64,000 nt of DNA from positions 20,731 to 84,730 of the forward strand of contig NZ_MBEQ01000068.1 in assembly GCF_001954135.1 (NCBI RefSeq), written 5' to 3'. Both the position numbers and the translations under genes were made by a program. Shown piece by piece: positions 1 to 8,497 of this stretch. Position 1 is the stretch's first letter, and each line of letters starts with the position of its first letter. Origin of the DNA: Mycobacterium sp. GA-1841. Its GTDB lineage: Bacteria > Actinomycetota > Actinomycetes > Mycobacteriales > Mycobacteriaceae. The notes beneath the pieces are model-generated. The model saw only the letters and a program-made list of their open reading frames with translations. It made no database searches and was not told where the DNA came from.

Positions 1-422
1 ACGACCCGGCACTCGAGCGGCTGGATGCCATCGACGCCGATCTGGACCACTGGGCGCCCGGCACCGAGCGCGACATCGACTCACCAGCGGCCCGTGCCTA
101 CTGCGCCCGGTTCGCCGACTCGCCGTGGGGCGGCGCGCTGGTGGCGCATCACTACACCCGCTATCTCGGTGATCTTTCGGGCGGACAGGCCATCGGCCGG
201 ATCTTGGAGCGCTCGTTCGACCTCGACGGAAAAGGCTTGGCGTTCTACACATTTCCGGTGCGCCCCAAGCCCTACAAGGATGCCTACCGCGATCGCCTCG
301 ACGGACTGGGCTTGGCCGAGGACGAGATCGATCGCGTGGTCGATGAAGTGAAGGCGGCATTCAGCCTCAACCAGCGCGTCTTCGACGAACTGGCCGAGAA
401 GCTGCCCACCTACCACCGCTGA
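1..422 (+). CDS. Heme oxygenase (HO-1 type), 3' part only
   Basis: This is the C-terminal part of a classical alpha-helical heme oxygenase, which opens heme to biliverdin, CO and free iron. The 5' end lies outside the window; the frame is open from base 3 to the TGA ending at 422. The heme-oxygenase signature is clear: LVAHHYTRYLGDLSGGQ, with the glycine-rich distal-helix stretch GDLSGG. The tail (FSLNQRVFDEL) also fits the family. Mycobacteria generally degrade heme with the unrelated MhuD, so this would be an additional heme-iron release enzyme. An iron box and a PPE gene follow directly. The promoter is not visible. Confidence 0.93.
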   Translation, partial: DPALERLDAIDADLDHWAPGTERDIDSPAARAYCARFADSPWGGALVAHHYTRYLGDLSGGQAIGRILERSFDLDGKGLAFYTFPVRPKPYKDAYRDRLDGLGLAEDEIDRVVDEVKAAFSLNQRVFDELAEKLPTYHR

Positions 423-488
423 CCAGCCCGAACTTCAATTGACGATTCCGCCAAAACATAGGAACTTCATACCCCAAACCGGCTGAAG

Positions 489-507
489 TTAGCTTACGCT
501 AACCATA
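489..507 (+). promoter_or_regulatory. IdeR-like iron box upstream of the PPE gene
   Basis: The 19-mer TTAGCTTACGCTAACCATA matches the mycobacterial IdeR consensus TTAGGTTAGGCTAACCTAA at 15 of 19 positions and keeps the inverted-repeat core TTA..CTAACC. It lies 46 bases before the PPE start codon and 67 bases after the heme-oxygenase stop. In mycobacteria Fe2+-IdeR represses iron-acquisition genes through such sites. The match is seen in the sequence; binding is inferred. Confidence 0.75.
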
Positions 508-552
508 CTTTCTGCTGGGGGGGCACCGCGATCGAGAGGAGACGCCCGCGCG

Positions 553-2118
553 ATGACCGCCCCCGTCTGGATGGCCATACCCCCCGAGGTGCACTCAGCC
601 CTGCTCAGCAGCGGCCCCGGCGCCGGCCCACTGCTGGCTGCTGCCGGAGCCTGGAGCGCGTTGAGTACCGAATATTCCTCAGCAGCAACAGAATTGACGA
701 CGCTGGTGGGGTCGGTGACGGCAAGCGCATGGGAGGGACCGAGCGCCGAGCGTTACACCGCGGCACATGGCCCCTACGTGGCCTGGCTGAGCCAGAGCAG
801 TGCCAGCACTGCCGGAGTGGCCGCGCAGATCGAGACCGCCGCCGCGTCGTACAGCGCAGCCCTGGCGGCCATGCCGACGCCGGCCGAGTTGGCCGCGAAC
901 CGCACCACCCTCGGTGTGCTGGTGGCCACCAACTTCTTCGGCATCAACACTGTCCCGATCGCGGTGAACGAAGCCGATTACGTCCGGATGTGGATCCAGG
1001 CCGCCTCGACGATGACCGTCTACCAGAGTGCCTCCGAGGTGGCCGTGACCACCGCACCGGCGTCGACCGCGGCCCCGCTGCTTCTGGTTCCGGCTGCCGG
1101 GGAGGTCGGTTCGGCCTCGGCAATGATGATGCAGTCCGCGGCCGGAGCCCGGGCCACCGAGTCGGGGCTCGCGCTGAGCAACCCGTTCAAAGACTGGATC
1201 GAAGCAAATGATCCCATCGGGAACTGGCTGGCCGGGCAATCGGAGCATTTCTACGGAATGTACGACCAACTCCGGGAATTCATTCTCGAGCCATGGCGGA
1301 TCCCCCAGGTTCTCGCCGAGATCATCGCCGATCCCTCGTTGCTGTTCAGCACGTACATGAACGTCTTCTTCCTCGGCGCCTACTCGGCAGTCTTCGCCAT
1401 CTTGGGGACCCCGCTCTACGCCGCGGTGACCGCAGCGGTATCCCCCGCCATGCTCGGGCTGCTCGGCATCGTCGGGCTGGCGCAGAGCTACGACATCCCG
1501 ATCGATGCGCCCGCCGACGAGATCGCCACGCCGGCCGAGCATCCCGCAGGGGCCGCGATGCCGGCCTCACCGGCACCGTCGGCACCCGCGAGCGCACCGA
1601 CGTCGCCGGCACCGACGCCGGCCACGCCCGCCCCCGTGTCGGCGCCCGCCCCGATCGCCGGCGGGGCCGAGGCCGCCATGTATGCGGTGGGCGGCGGCGG
1701 TCCCGGATTCGGCTTCGGCCCGACCATGCGCCACGCTGCCACCGCCCAGGCCTCGGACTCCGTGGGGGCATCCGCGGCGGCCGCCGCCACGGCCGCGGCG
1801 TCCAATCGGCGACGGGCGCAGGCACGCAAGCGACGTGGCGGCACAGTCAAGGATCGTGGCTATCGCTACGAGTTCATGACCGCCGGCGGCGACACCGAGA
1901 CGCCGCCACCGCCGGAGACCGTCACCACCAGCGCGTCGGCCAGCGGATCCGGGAATCTGGGATTCAGCGGCACCGCAGTGAAGGCCACGGCCGGCGGACC
2001 AGCCGGGCTGACCACGCTGGCCGATGACACCTACGGCACCGGTGCGGCCCTGCCGATGATGCCGGGGAGCTGGCAACCCGACGGCGTGGATGACACCGGC
2101 TCCGAAAAGGACGCTTAA
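553..2118 (+). CDS. PPE family protein, PPE-PPW subfamily
   Basis: A 521-residue PPE protein. The N-terminal domain has the Pro-Pro-Glu motif at residues 10-12 and the WxG element W60-EGPS, which in this family help dimerisation and type VII secretion. A low-complexity Ala/Pro linker (about residues 315-375) and a basic patch ([10 protein letters not shown]) lead into a C-terminal region with GFSGT and PMMPGSW. These fit the GFxGT and PxxPxxW motifs that define the PPE-PPW subfamily. No PE partner is adjacent. GAGAGGAG lies about 12 bases before the ATG. The upstream IdeR-like box and heme oxygenase suggest iron- or heme-limited expression, as for PPE37 of M. tuberculosis. Function beyond secretion is not shown by the sequence. 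Confidence 0.93.
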   Translation: MTAPVWMAIPPEVHSALLSSGPGAGPLLAAAGAWSALSTEYSSAATELTTLVGSVTASAWEGPSAERYTAAHGPYVAWLSQSSASTAGVAAQIETAAASYSAALAAMPTPAELAANRTTLGVLVATNFFGINTVPIAVNEADYVRMWIQAASTMTVYQSASEVAVTTAPASTAAPLLLVPAAGEVGSASAMMMQSAAGARATESGLALSNPFKDWIEANDPIGNWLAGQSEHFYGMYDQLREFILEPWRIPQVLAEIIADPSLLFSTYMNVFFLGAYSAVFAILGTPLYAAVTAAVSPAMLGLLGIVGLAQSYDIPIDAPADEIATPAEHPAGAAMPASPAPSAPASAPTSPAPTPATPAPVSAPAPIAGGAEAAMYAVGGGGPGFGFGPTMRHAATAQASDSVGASAAAAATAAASNRRRAQARKRRGGTVKDRGYRYEFMTAGGDTETPPPPETVTTSASASGSGNLGFSGTAVKATAGGPAGLTTLADDTYGTGAALPMMPGSWQPDGVDDTGSEKDA

Positions 2119-2235
2119 CCGAACTATGTTGGGGCTATGAGCAATTCGTGAGAATTGCGGTGCGCGGTCCGTGCCGGCGAGCCGTCGGCACCCCGGTATG
2201 CCGATACTGGGAGCCCGAGGAGGAGGGAGCACCGC

Positions 2236-3044
2236 ATGACCGGCGACACCGCACCGCAAGCTGACACCTGGGACAGCACGCTTCCGCACTTCTCCACTGT
2301 CGAAAAGCACGGCCGGATCACCGTGCCCGTCACCCATCCGTCGGAAACACTGCGTTTCTTCGCCGTGCTCACGTTCATCCTGTGGATACCGATCGCCGTC
2401 GGCGCAGCATTCTGGATTCACGGCATGCAGACCCGCGAACCGTCGACGTGGTTGGGCATCGCCGCGATCGTCGGTTCGTTTCTTCCTGCCATCCTCGGCG
2501 GCATCGTCTCCGACGAGGCCCGCGATACCTTCGGCCAGCGCAGTACCGGCCACCGGGTGGCCCTGATCCCGGCATTGACCGGCATCGCGGTCGGATTGCT
2601 CGGGGCCGCACTGTGGTTCAGAGACTTCAGTGCCGGTGTGATGGCGACGCTCAGTGTCGTGTTCGCTTTTGGGGCAGCAATCGTCACCTTCGCCGCGTGG
2701 CAAGGCATCCGCTACACCCGGCGGCGGCAGCGCCGGCTGGCATCGCTGCGACGGCACGGTGTGCGTTCGCCCGGCGAGCTGCGCAACGTGAAATTCCTGA
2801 AGCGCTGGACCGCAGACGACCCTCAGTTCACCGTCACCATCGCCTTCGACGCCCCGACCGGACGCCGAGTGGTGGCCGCGAACATGGTCGCCCACCATTC
2901 CCGAGTTCCGCTGGCAGGGTCAGCCGTCGTCGTGTTCAGCGCACCCCATGACGCGGGCGACGACGTCTTGATCGAACTCGACCCCGCCGAACCGCCCAAG
3001 TACGACCGTGACCCCAGCGGTCAGTACCGTAAGCCGACCGGCAG

Positions 3045-3048
<4 letters not shown>
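2236..3048 (+). CDS. Conserved membrane protein of unknown function
   Basis: This protein of 270 residues is not recognised as a named family. About four hydrophobic segments lie in the first half (FFAVLTFILWIPIAVGAAF, IAAIVGSFLPAILGGIV, ALIPALTGIAVGLLGAALW, MATLSVVFAFGAAIVTFAAW). An arginine-rich cytoplasmic stretch (RYTRRRQRRLASLRR) and a soluble C-terminal domain follow. That domain resembles a small beta-rich fold (FTVTIAFDAPTGRRVVAANMV) and ends in a charged proline-rich tail. The ATG at 2236 was chosen because AGGAGGGAG lies about 7 bases upstream; in-frame codons reach back to 2155 without a ribosome site. The stop overlaps that of the convergent DAHP synthase gene by a few bases. Confidence 0.7.
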
Positions 3049-4103
<1,055 letters not shown>

Positions 4104-4163
4104 TGTCAGGTGCCTTCCTGGTGGTGGGCACCTGCGAGAGTTCCGGCGCCCTGTAACGACGAA

Positions 4164-4188
4164 AGGCAGCGACCGATGGTCACTGCCT
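4164..4188 (-). terminator. Attenuator-type terminator hairpin in the aroG leader
   Basis: On the minus strand AGGCAG-T-GACC, a three-base loop and GGTC-G-CTGCCT form a stem of about 11 pairs, including one wobble. T-rich TTTCGTCGTT follows. It lies between the leader-peptide stop and the aroG ribosome site, where an attenuator terminator is expected. Confidence 0.6.
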
Positions 4189-4209
4189 GGGCTCCGGGTG
4201 GATGCGTGC

Positions 4210-4284
4210 TTAGTGCTGCGCTTTATCGGCTCCGCCCGGAGCCTTGATAAAGCGCCAATAGCCGGCACACACACCGATAGTCAC
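4210..4284 (-). CDS. Aromatic leader peptide (Tyr-Trp-Arg-Phe) for aroG attenuation
   Basis: A 24-residue reading frame from GTG 4284 to TAA 4210, just upstream of the DAHP synthase gene. It contains the run YWRF at residues 9-12, i.e. codons for all three aromatic amino acids around an arginine. It appears leaderless: TAGCCT (4297-4292 on the minus strand) sits 7 bases before the GTG, as expected for a -10 box whose transcript starts at the start codon. Its 3' half overlaps a strong hairpin and it is followed by a terminator-like hairpin. The inferred role is to sense charged aromatic tRNAs by ribosome stalling. A comparable leader upstream of an aro gene has been described in Corynebacterium glutamicum. 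Confidence 0.65.
   Translation of the reverse strand: MTIGVCAGYWRFIKAPGGADKAQH
4219..4254 (-). promoter_or_regulatory. Strong stem-loop overlapping the Arg-Phe leader codons
   Basis: On the minus strand CGCTTTATC and GATAAAGCG pair perfectly. After a two-base AA bulge, GGCTCC pairs with GGAGCC around a GGGC loop. The 5' arm begins in the Arg codon of YWRF and includes the Phe codon, so a ribosome stalled there would prevent this stem from forming. It has no U-tract and is therefore more likely a pause or anti-terminator element than a terminator. Confidence 0.6.
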
Positions 4285-4332
4285 GTCGGCCAGGCTACAC
4301 CACTGCGGCCCGCGGACCACAACCGGCGCGTT

Positions 4333-4349
4333 CACAAGCATGGTTTGTG
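4333..4349. promoter_or_regulatory. CACAA-N7-TTGTG palindrome, candidate LysR operator
   Basis: CACAAGCATGGTTTGTG lies between the divergent lysR and aroG genes, 22 bases before the LysR start. The same CACAA...TTGTG architecture recurs twice upstream of the TDT transporter (6486-6499 and 6503-6519). This links the regulator to both loci. Binding is inferred. Confidence 0.5.
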
Positions 4350-4370
4350 GCCGCAACCTACGATCCTGGC

Positions 4371-5306
4371 ATGCCGCTGAGCGCCCGGATGCCAGAGCTG
4401 GCAGCGTTCGAAGTGCTGCTGGCGATCGCCCGCACCGGCAGCCTCGGAGCTGCGGGACGTGAGCTCGGATTGACCCAGCAGGCGGTGTCCTCGCGACTCG
4501 CCTCCATCGAAGCTCAGACGGGGGTGCGGCTGGTTCAGCGCGGACCCCGCGGATCACGGCTGACCGCGGCCGGTGCGGTGGTCGCCGAGTGGGCGGATCA
4601 GTTGGTCGACGTGGCACACCGGGTGGACTCCGGATTGGCGGCGATGCGCAGTGAGAGCCACAGCCGTATCGCCGTCGCCGCCAGTCTGACGATCGCCGAG
4701 CAACTCATGCCGCGCTGGCTGGTGTCGCTGCAGGCCGAGGCGGCGCGCGCCGGTGCCACCGTGCCTCAGGTCATCCTCACCGCGGCCAACAGTGACCAGG
4801 TGATCGCCGCGGTGCGCGACGGCTCGGCCGATCTGGGGTTCATCGAATCTCCCGGTCTGCCACGAGGACTGCACAGCCGAGTGATCACGCACGACGAGCT
4901 GGTGACCGTGGTGCGGCCCGATCACCCCTGGGCGCGACGGTCTGCTTCGGTCACCGCCGCTCAACTCAACGACACCGCACTGGTCTCCCGCGAACCGGGC
5001 TCCGGCACACGGGAAGCCCTCAGCACCGCCCTGCGCGCGGCGTTGGGCCCCTCGAGTCGGCAAGCCGAGCCGGCCATCGAATTGTCGTCGGCGGCCGCGA
5101 TGCGCGCCGCGGTGCTGGCCGGTGCCGGGCCCGCCGTGATGAGCCGACTGGCCGTCGACGACGACCTCACCCTGGGCCGGTTGACCGAAGTGCCCGTGGC
5201 CGGACTGGATCTGCGCCGCCAACTGCGTGCCATCTGGTCAGGCGGGCGGACTCCGCCGGCCGGGGCAGTACGTAACCTGCTCGCTCACATCGCCTCGGCG
5301 CGGTGA
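4371..5306 (+). CDS. LysR-family transcriptional regulator
   Basis: A 311-residue LysR regulator. The N-terminal winged helix covers roughly residues 5-65, with recognition-helix sequence LTQQAVSSRLASIEAQTG and the wing LVQRGPRGSRLTAAG. The C-terminal periplasmic-binding-like effector domain (about residues 95-305) includes VIAAVRDGSADLGFIE. ATG 4371 is preceded by TACGAT at 4359-4364, 6 bases upstream, so the message is probably leaderless. The gene converges on the TDT transporter gene (3 bases apart) and diverges from the aroG leader. Shared CACAA/TTGTG palindromes in front of lysR and the transporter suggest autoregulation and control of the transporter; the effector is unknown. Confidence 0.9.
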   Translation: MPLSARMPELAAFEVLLAIARTGSLGAAGRELGLTQQAVSSRLASIEAQTGVRLVQRGPRGSRLTAAGAVVAEWADQLVDVAHRVDSGLAAMRSESHSRIAVAASLTIAEQLMPRWLVSLQAEAARAGATVPQVILTAANSDQVIAAVRDGSADLGFIESPGLPRGLHSRVITHDELVTVVRPDHPWARRSASVTAAQLNDTALVSREPGSGTREALSTALRAALGPSSRQAEPAIELSSAAAMRAAVLAGAGPAVMSRLAVDDDLTLGRLTEVPVAGLDLRRQLRAIWSGGRTPPAGAVRNLLAHIASAR

Positions 5307-5308
5307 GA

Positions 5309-6445
5309 TCAGCCGCGCAACAGCCGGCCGGATCGCAACCCGCGAGCGGTGTTGGTCGCCACCGTCGCCCACGCTCCCAACAGCAGCACATACAACGCCA
5401 CGGCGAGCCACGAGATCACCATCGCGCCAGTGGCCGCACCGAGCGCGGACGCCCCCGTCACGCAGGTACCGACCGGGAAGGTGAAGCTCCACCAGGTGAG
5501 GCTGAACCTCAACCCGCGGCGGGCGCCGTGCACCGTCAGCGCCGCCGCCAGGCAGAACACAAACGCCCCGAAACCTGCCATCACCAGCCCGTACACGATG
5601 CCGAAGGCGTGCAGAGCCGAAACCGCGGCAGGATCGTCGAGCACCGCGCCGGCATGGGCGCCGAGCAGGTTGGCCGCGGTGATCGACTGCCCCACCACGC
5701 CGAGCACGATCCACACCGTGGGAATCGCCTGCACCTGGCTGAACCCGCCGTGCATGAGCCGCGAATACACCATCGTGGTGGTGATCAGACCGGCCAGCAG
5801 GCTCAACCCGAACATCGCATAACACGCCACCAGCAGCGTCATCCCGGCCTGCCCTGGGCCGAGGTGTGACAACAGCAGCGCGCCGGTCGAGGCCGAGACC
5901 ATGGGCGAGACCACCGGCATCATCCAGGCCGGCACCGCCGCGATGTCGCTGTGATCCGCACGGGTGATCATCGCGAACGGAAGCCACAGGCTGACAACCA
6001 ATCCCAACAGCGTGCCGGCGGTCCACAGACCCACGTCGAGCGCCAGGGCGACGGACTCACCGAACATCGCCGGCCCGAGCAACAACGCACCTGCGCCGAC
6101 GGTGAGCAGCGCCATCGCCGGGGCGCCGTAGAACTGACCCATCACCTCATGTGCCGCATAGGCTTTCGCATGTTCGCGATGATGGATCCAGTGGGCCGCG
6201 AATGCGACGGTCAAGATCACCAACACGGTGCCGGCGAGAATCCAGACCGCCGTGGCGAATTCAGGCAGACCAGGCACGCGCAACGGCAGGGTCGTCGCGG
6301 CGGTCGCGACGATCCCGGTGCCCATGACCGAGGCGAACCAGTTCGGCGTGATGTGGCGCAATACCGAACCGGCACTGTCCGACTCGGCCACCAGCGCGGT
6401 GTGGAACGGTCTCTGGGCTGTGTAGGCGGCGGTGTAGGCGGTCAC
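5309..6445 (-). CDS. TDT/SLAC1-family transporter (TehA-like)
   Basis: A 378-residue integral membrane protein with about ten hydrophobic segments. It has the family opening NWFASVMGTGIVATAA and later SFTFPVGTCVTGASALG, typical of the tellurite-resistance/dicarboxylate transporter (TDT) and SLAC1 group. Members export or conduct anions such as malate, sulfite or tellurite; which one cannot be read from sequence. The GTG at 6445 gives the longest plausible N-terminus but has no clear ribosome site, so an internal start is possible. Palindromes just upstream match one in front of lysR, pointing to LysR control. Confidence 0.87.
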   Translation of the reverse strand: MTAYTAAYTAQRPFHTALVAESDSAGSVLRHITPNWFASVMGTGIVATAATTLPLRVPGLPEFATAVWILAGTVLVILTVAFAAHWIHHREHAKAYAAHEVMGQFYGAPAMALLTVGAGALLLGPAMFGESVALALDVGLWTAGTLLGLVVSLWLPFAMITRADHSDIAAVPAWMMPVVSPMVSASTGALLLSHLGPGQAGMTLLVACYAMFGLSLLAGLITTTMVYSRLMHGGFSQVQAIPTVWIVLGVVGQSITAANLLGAHAGAVLDDPAAVSALHAFGIVYGLVMAGFGAFVFCLAAALTVHGARRGLRFSLTWWSFTFPVGTCVTGASALGAATGAMVISWLAVALYVLLLGAWATVATNTARGLRSGRLLRG

Positions 6446-6485
6446 ACCGTCAAGCGTGGTGGTTGTGACCGCTCAGCGGTAGCCA

Positions 6486-6499
6486 CCACAACGTTGTGG
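6486..6499. promoter_or_regulatory. Perfect palindrome CCACAACGTTGTGG upstream of the TDT transporter
   Basis: A 14-base perfect palindrome 41 bases upstream of the transporter start codon. It carries the CACAA/TTGTG half-sites also found in front of lysR. Confidence 0.5.
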
Positions 6500-6502
6500 G
6501 CT

Positions 6503-6519
6503 CACAAGGACGTCTTGTG
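6503..6519. promoter_or_regulatory. CACAAG-N5-CTTGTG palindrome upstream of the TDT transporter
   Basis: CACAAGGACGTCTTGTG is a 17-base inverted repeat, the same overall length as the 4333-4349 element. It lies just beyond the stop of the neighbouring MFS gene, so it belongs to the transporter's promoter region. Confidence 0.5.
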
Positions 6520-6521
6520 GG

Positions 6522-7772
6522 TCAGACGTAGCGGTTACGGCCCGACAACGCCCCCGCCACCATCTGCACGAGGTAAACGACCAACGCCATCGCCCACGGT
6601 GCGGTCCAACTACCCGTCAGCTCGTGCAGCAGACCGAACAGGAACGGGCCCACGCCGGCCAGCAGGTATCCGAAACCCTGCGCCATACCGGACAACTGCG
6701 CGGTGTCCTCGGCATTGCGCGCCCGTAGCGCGATCACGGTCAGCGCCATCGAGAACACGCTCATCCCGATACCGACGAACAGACTCCACAGCAGCGGCGC
6801 CGCGCCGGGATCGACGAGCAGGCCGATCATCCCGACGATCCCGATCAGGCCGAGTCCGACGATCCAGCCGCTCTGGTGCTTCTGCTTGGCCGCCAACGGC
6901 GGGATGATCAGGCTGATCGGAACGGCCAGGATCGACACCAGCCCGACCAGCAGACCCGCGTCGGTCTTGCTGACTCCGTTGTCGATGAAGACCTCGGGCA
7001 GCCAGCCCATCACGATGTACGCCAGGAAGGACTGGCAGCCGAAGAACAGCGTGACCGTCCAGGCCAGCGGGTTGCGCAGCAGCGAGCGGCGGGCCGCGCC
7101 CGCCGATTCCGCGGCGCGGGCCGAGCTGATCCCGCGCGCTCCCACGAGCCAGAAGAGCAGCGCGATGACGGCCACGACTGCCCACGAGCCCAACGCCCCG
7201 CGCCAGCCGCCGAGCAGCGGTTCCAGCGGTGGTGTGACCGCGGACCCCAGTGCCCCGCCGCCCTGCAGCGCCGCGGTGTACACACCGGTCATCAGACCGA
7301 TCTGGGCCGGGAACGAACCCTTGATCACCACCGGGATGAGGACGTTGACCAACGCGATACCGGCGGTGGCCACCAAGGTTCCGCCGATCACCACATAGGG
7401 GCCGTCGACCACCCGGATGACGAGGCCGACGCTGAGGATGACCAGCGCAATCGAGATGGCGCGCCCCAGACCGATCCGGCGGGCCAGCCATGGGGCGGCC
7501 AGACCGGCCGCGGCAAAGCACAGGCCGGGCATGGTCGTCAGCACACCGGCCCAGACCGCCGACGCACCGAGCGACTCGCGCATGTCGCCGAGGACGGGCC
7601 CGATGCTGGTGATCGCCGGGCGCAGGTTCAGCGCGGTCAAGACCACCGCGACAACCAGCAGTGCCCCACCGGCCGCCATCGCCGCCGGGCGAACCTTTAC
7701 GGCGCCGTCCAGTTCGAGTTCCAGATCGTGCTCGTAACTGTTCAGCGATTCGCTGCGTAGAGGCCGGTTCAC
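6522..7772 (-). CDS. MFS transporter, CynX/NimT type
   Basis: A 416-residue, 12-segment major facilitator of the cyanate-permease (CynX) and 2-nitroimidazole (NimT) branch. It is recognised by LNLRPAITSIGPVLG in helix 1 and the loop APWLARRIGLGRAI. Such proteins usually export small anions or drugs and are often paired with GntR/FadR regulators, as here. GTG 7772 is preferred over upstream codons (to 7835), because those would run into the divergent regulator and its operator. The start is 47 bases from the regulator's start, so the two genes share one control region. Confidence 0.87.
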   Translation of the reverse strand: MNRPLRSESLNSYEHDLELELDGAVKVRPAAMAAGGALLVVAVVLTALNLRPAITSIGPVLGDMRESLGASAVWAGVLTTMPGLCFAAAGLAAPWLARRIGLGRAISIALVILSVGLVIRVVDGPYVVIGGTLVATAGIALVNVLIPVVIKGSFPAQIGLMTGVYTAALQGGGALGSAVTPPLEPLLGGWRGALGSWAVVAVIALLFWLVGARGISSARAAESAGAARRSLLRNPLAWTVTLFFGCQSFLAYIVMGWLPEVFIDNGVSKTDAGLLVGLVSILAVPISLIIPPLAAKQKHQSGWIVGLGLIGIVGMIGLLVDPGAAPLLWSLFVGIGMSVFSMALTVIALRARNAEDTAQLSGMAQGFGYLLAGVGPFLFGLLHELTGSWTAPWAMALVVYLVQMVAGALSGRNRYV

Positions 7773-7789
7773 TCGGCTATGGTGCCATA

Positions 7790-7806
7790 CATCCCATGAT
7801 TGGATG
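7790..7806. promoter_or_regulatory. Inverted repeat CATCC-N7-GGATG, candidate GntR operator
   Basis: CATCCCATGATTGGATG sits in the short gap between the divergent MFS and GntR genes, directly before the GntR ribosome site. This position suits autoregulation and control of the transporter. It is inferred from symmetry and position only. Confidence 0.4.
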
Positions 7807-7819
7807 AAAGGATTTTTGA

Positions 7820-8485
7820 GTGCCGCTCGCCACAACGCGACGCACCGGCCTGGTCGATCAGGTGATCGAGCAGCTGCGCACCCTGGTCACCACGGGTGAA
7901 TGGCCGGTCGACAGCCGGATTCCCACCGAGCCCGAACTGGTCGAGGCGCTCGGCGTCGGACGCAACACCGTGCGCGAAGCCGTCCGGGCACTGGCACACA
8001 ACGGCATCTTCGAAGTTCGACAAGGCGACGGCACCTACGTGCGTGCCACCAGCGAGGTATCGGCCGCCCTCCGCCGGTTGTGCGGATCCGAACTGCGCGA
8101 CGTGCTCCAGGTCCGGCGCTGCCTCGAGGTGGAGGGGGCCCGCCTGGCCGCGGTCGCCCGGACCGACGACGACGTCGCCAACCTGCGCTCTCTCCTGGTG
8201 CACACCGACACCACGGATCATGTGCAGTTCACCAAGTCCGACACCGAGTTCCATCTCGCGGTCGTGCGCGCGTCGCACAACCCGGTGCTGATCGAGATCT
8301 ACCGCGGGCTTCTGGAGGCGATCGCCGCCAGCGTCGCGACGACGAGCGCCGCACCCCACGGGCTCATGTTCCCGCACACCGAGCTGGTCGAGGCGATCGC
8401 CGCCGGCGACGTGGACCGCGCCGGACGCGAAGCAGCGGGCTTTCTCGACGAGATCCTGGCCCGGACACCGGTTCAGGACTGCTGA
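7820..8485 (+). CDS. GntR-family regulator, FadR/FCD subfamily
   Basis: A 221-residue regulator. Its N-terminal GntR winged helix has RIPTEPELVEALGVGRNTVREAVRAL (here broken at RIPTEPELVEALGVG / RNTVREAVRAL) and the wing FEVRQGDGTYV. The C-terminal FCD ligand domain includes TDTEFHLAVVRASHN and LMFPHTELVEAIAAGD, whose Asp/His residues usually bind a metal and an organic acid. The GTG at 7820 follows GAAAGGA by 8 bases. It is divergent from the CynX-type MFS gene, its likely target. The effector is unknown. Confidence 0.9.
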   Translation: MPLATTRRTGLVDQVIEQLRTLVTTGEWPVDSRIPTEPELVEALGVGRNTVREAVRALAHNGIFEVRQGDGTYVRATSEVSAALRRLCGSELRDVLQVRRCLEVEGARLAAVARTDDDVANLRSLLVHTDTTDHVQFTKSDTEFHLAVVRASHNPVLIEIYRGLLEAIAASVATTSAAPHGLMFPHTELVEAIAAGDVDRAGREAAGFLDEILARTPVQDC

Positions 8486-8497
8486 GCACGCCGGAGT

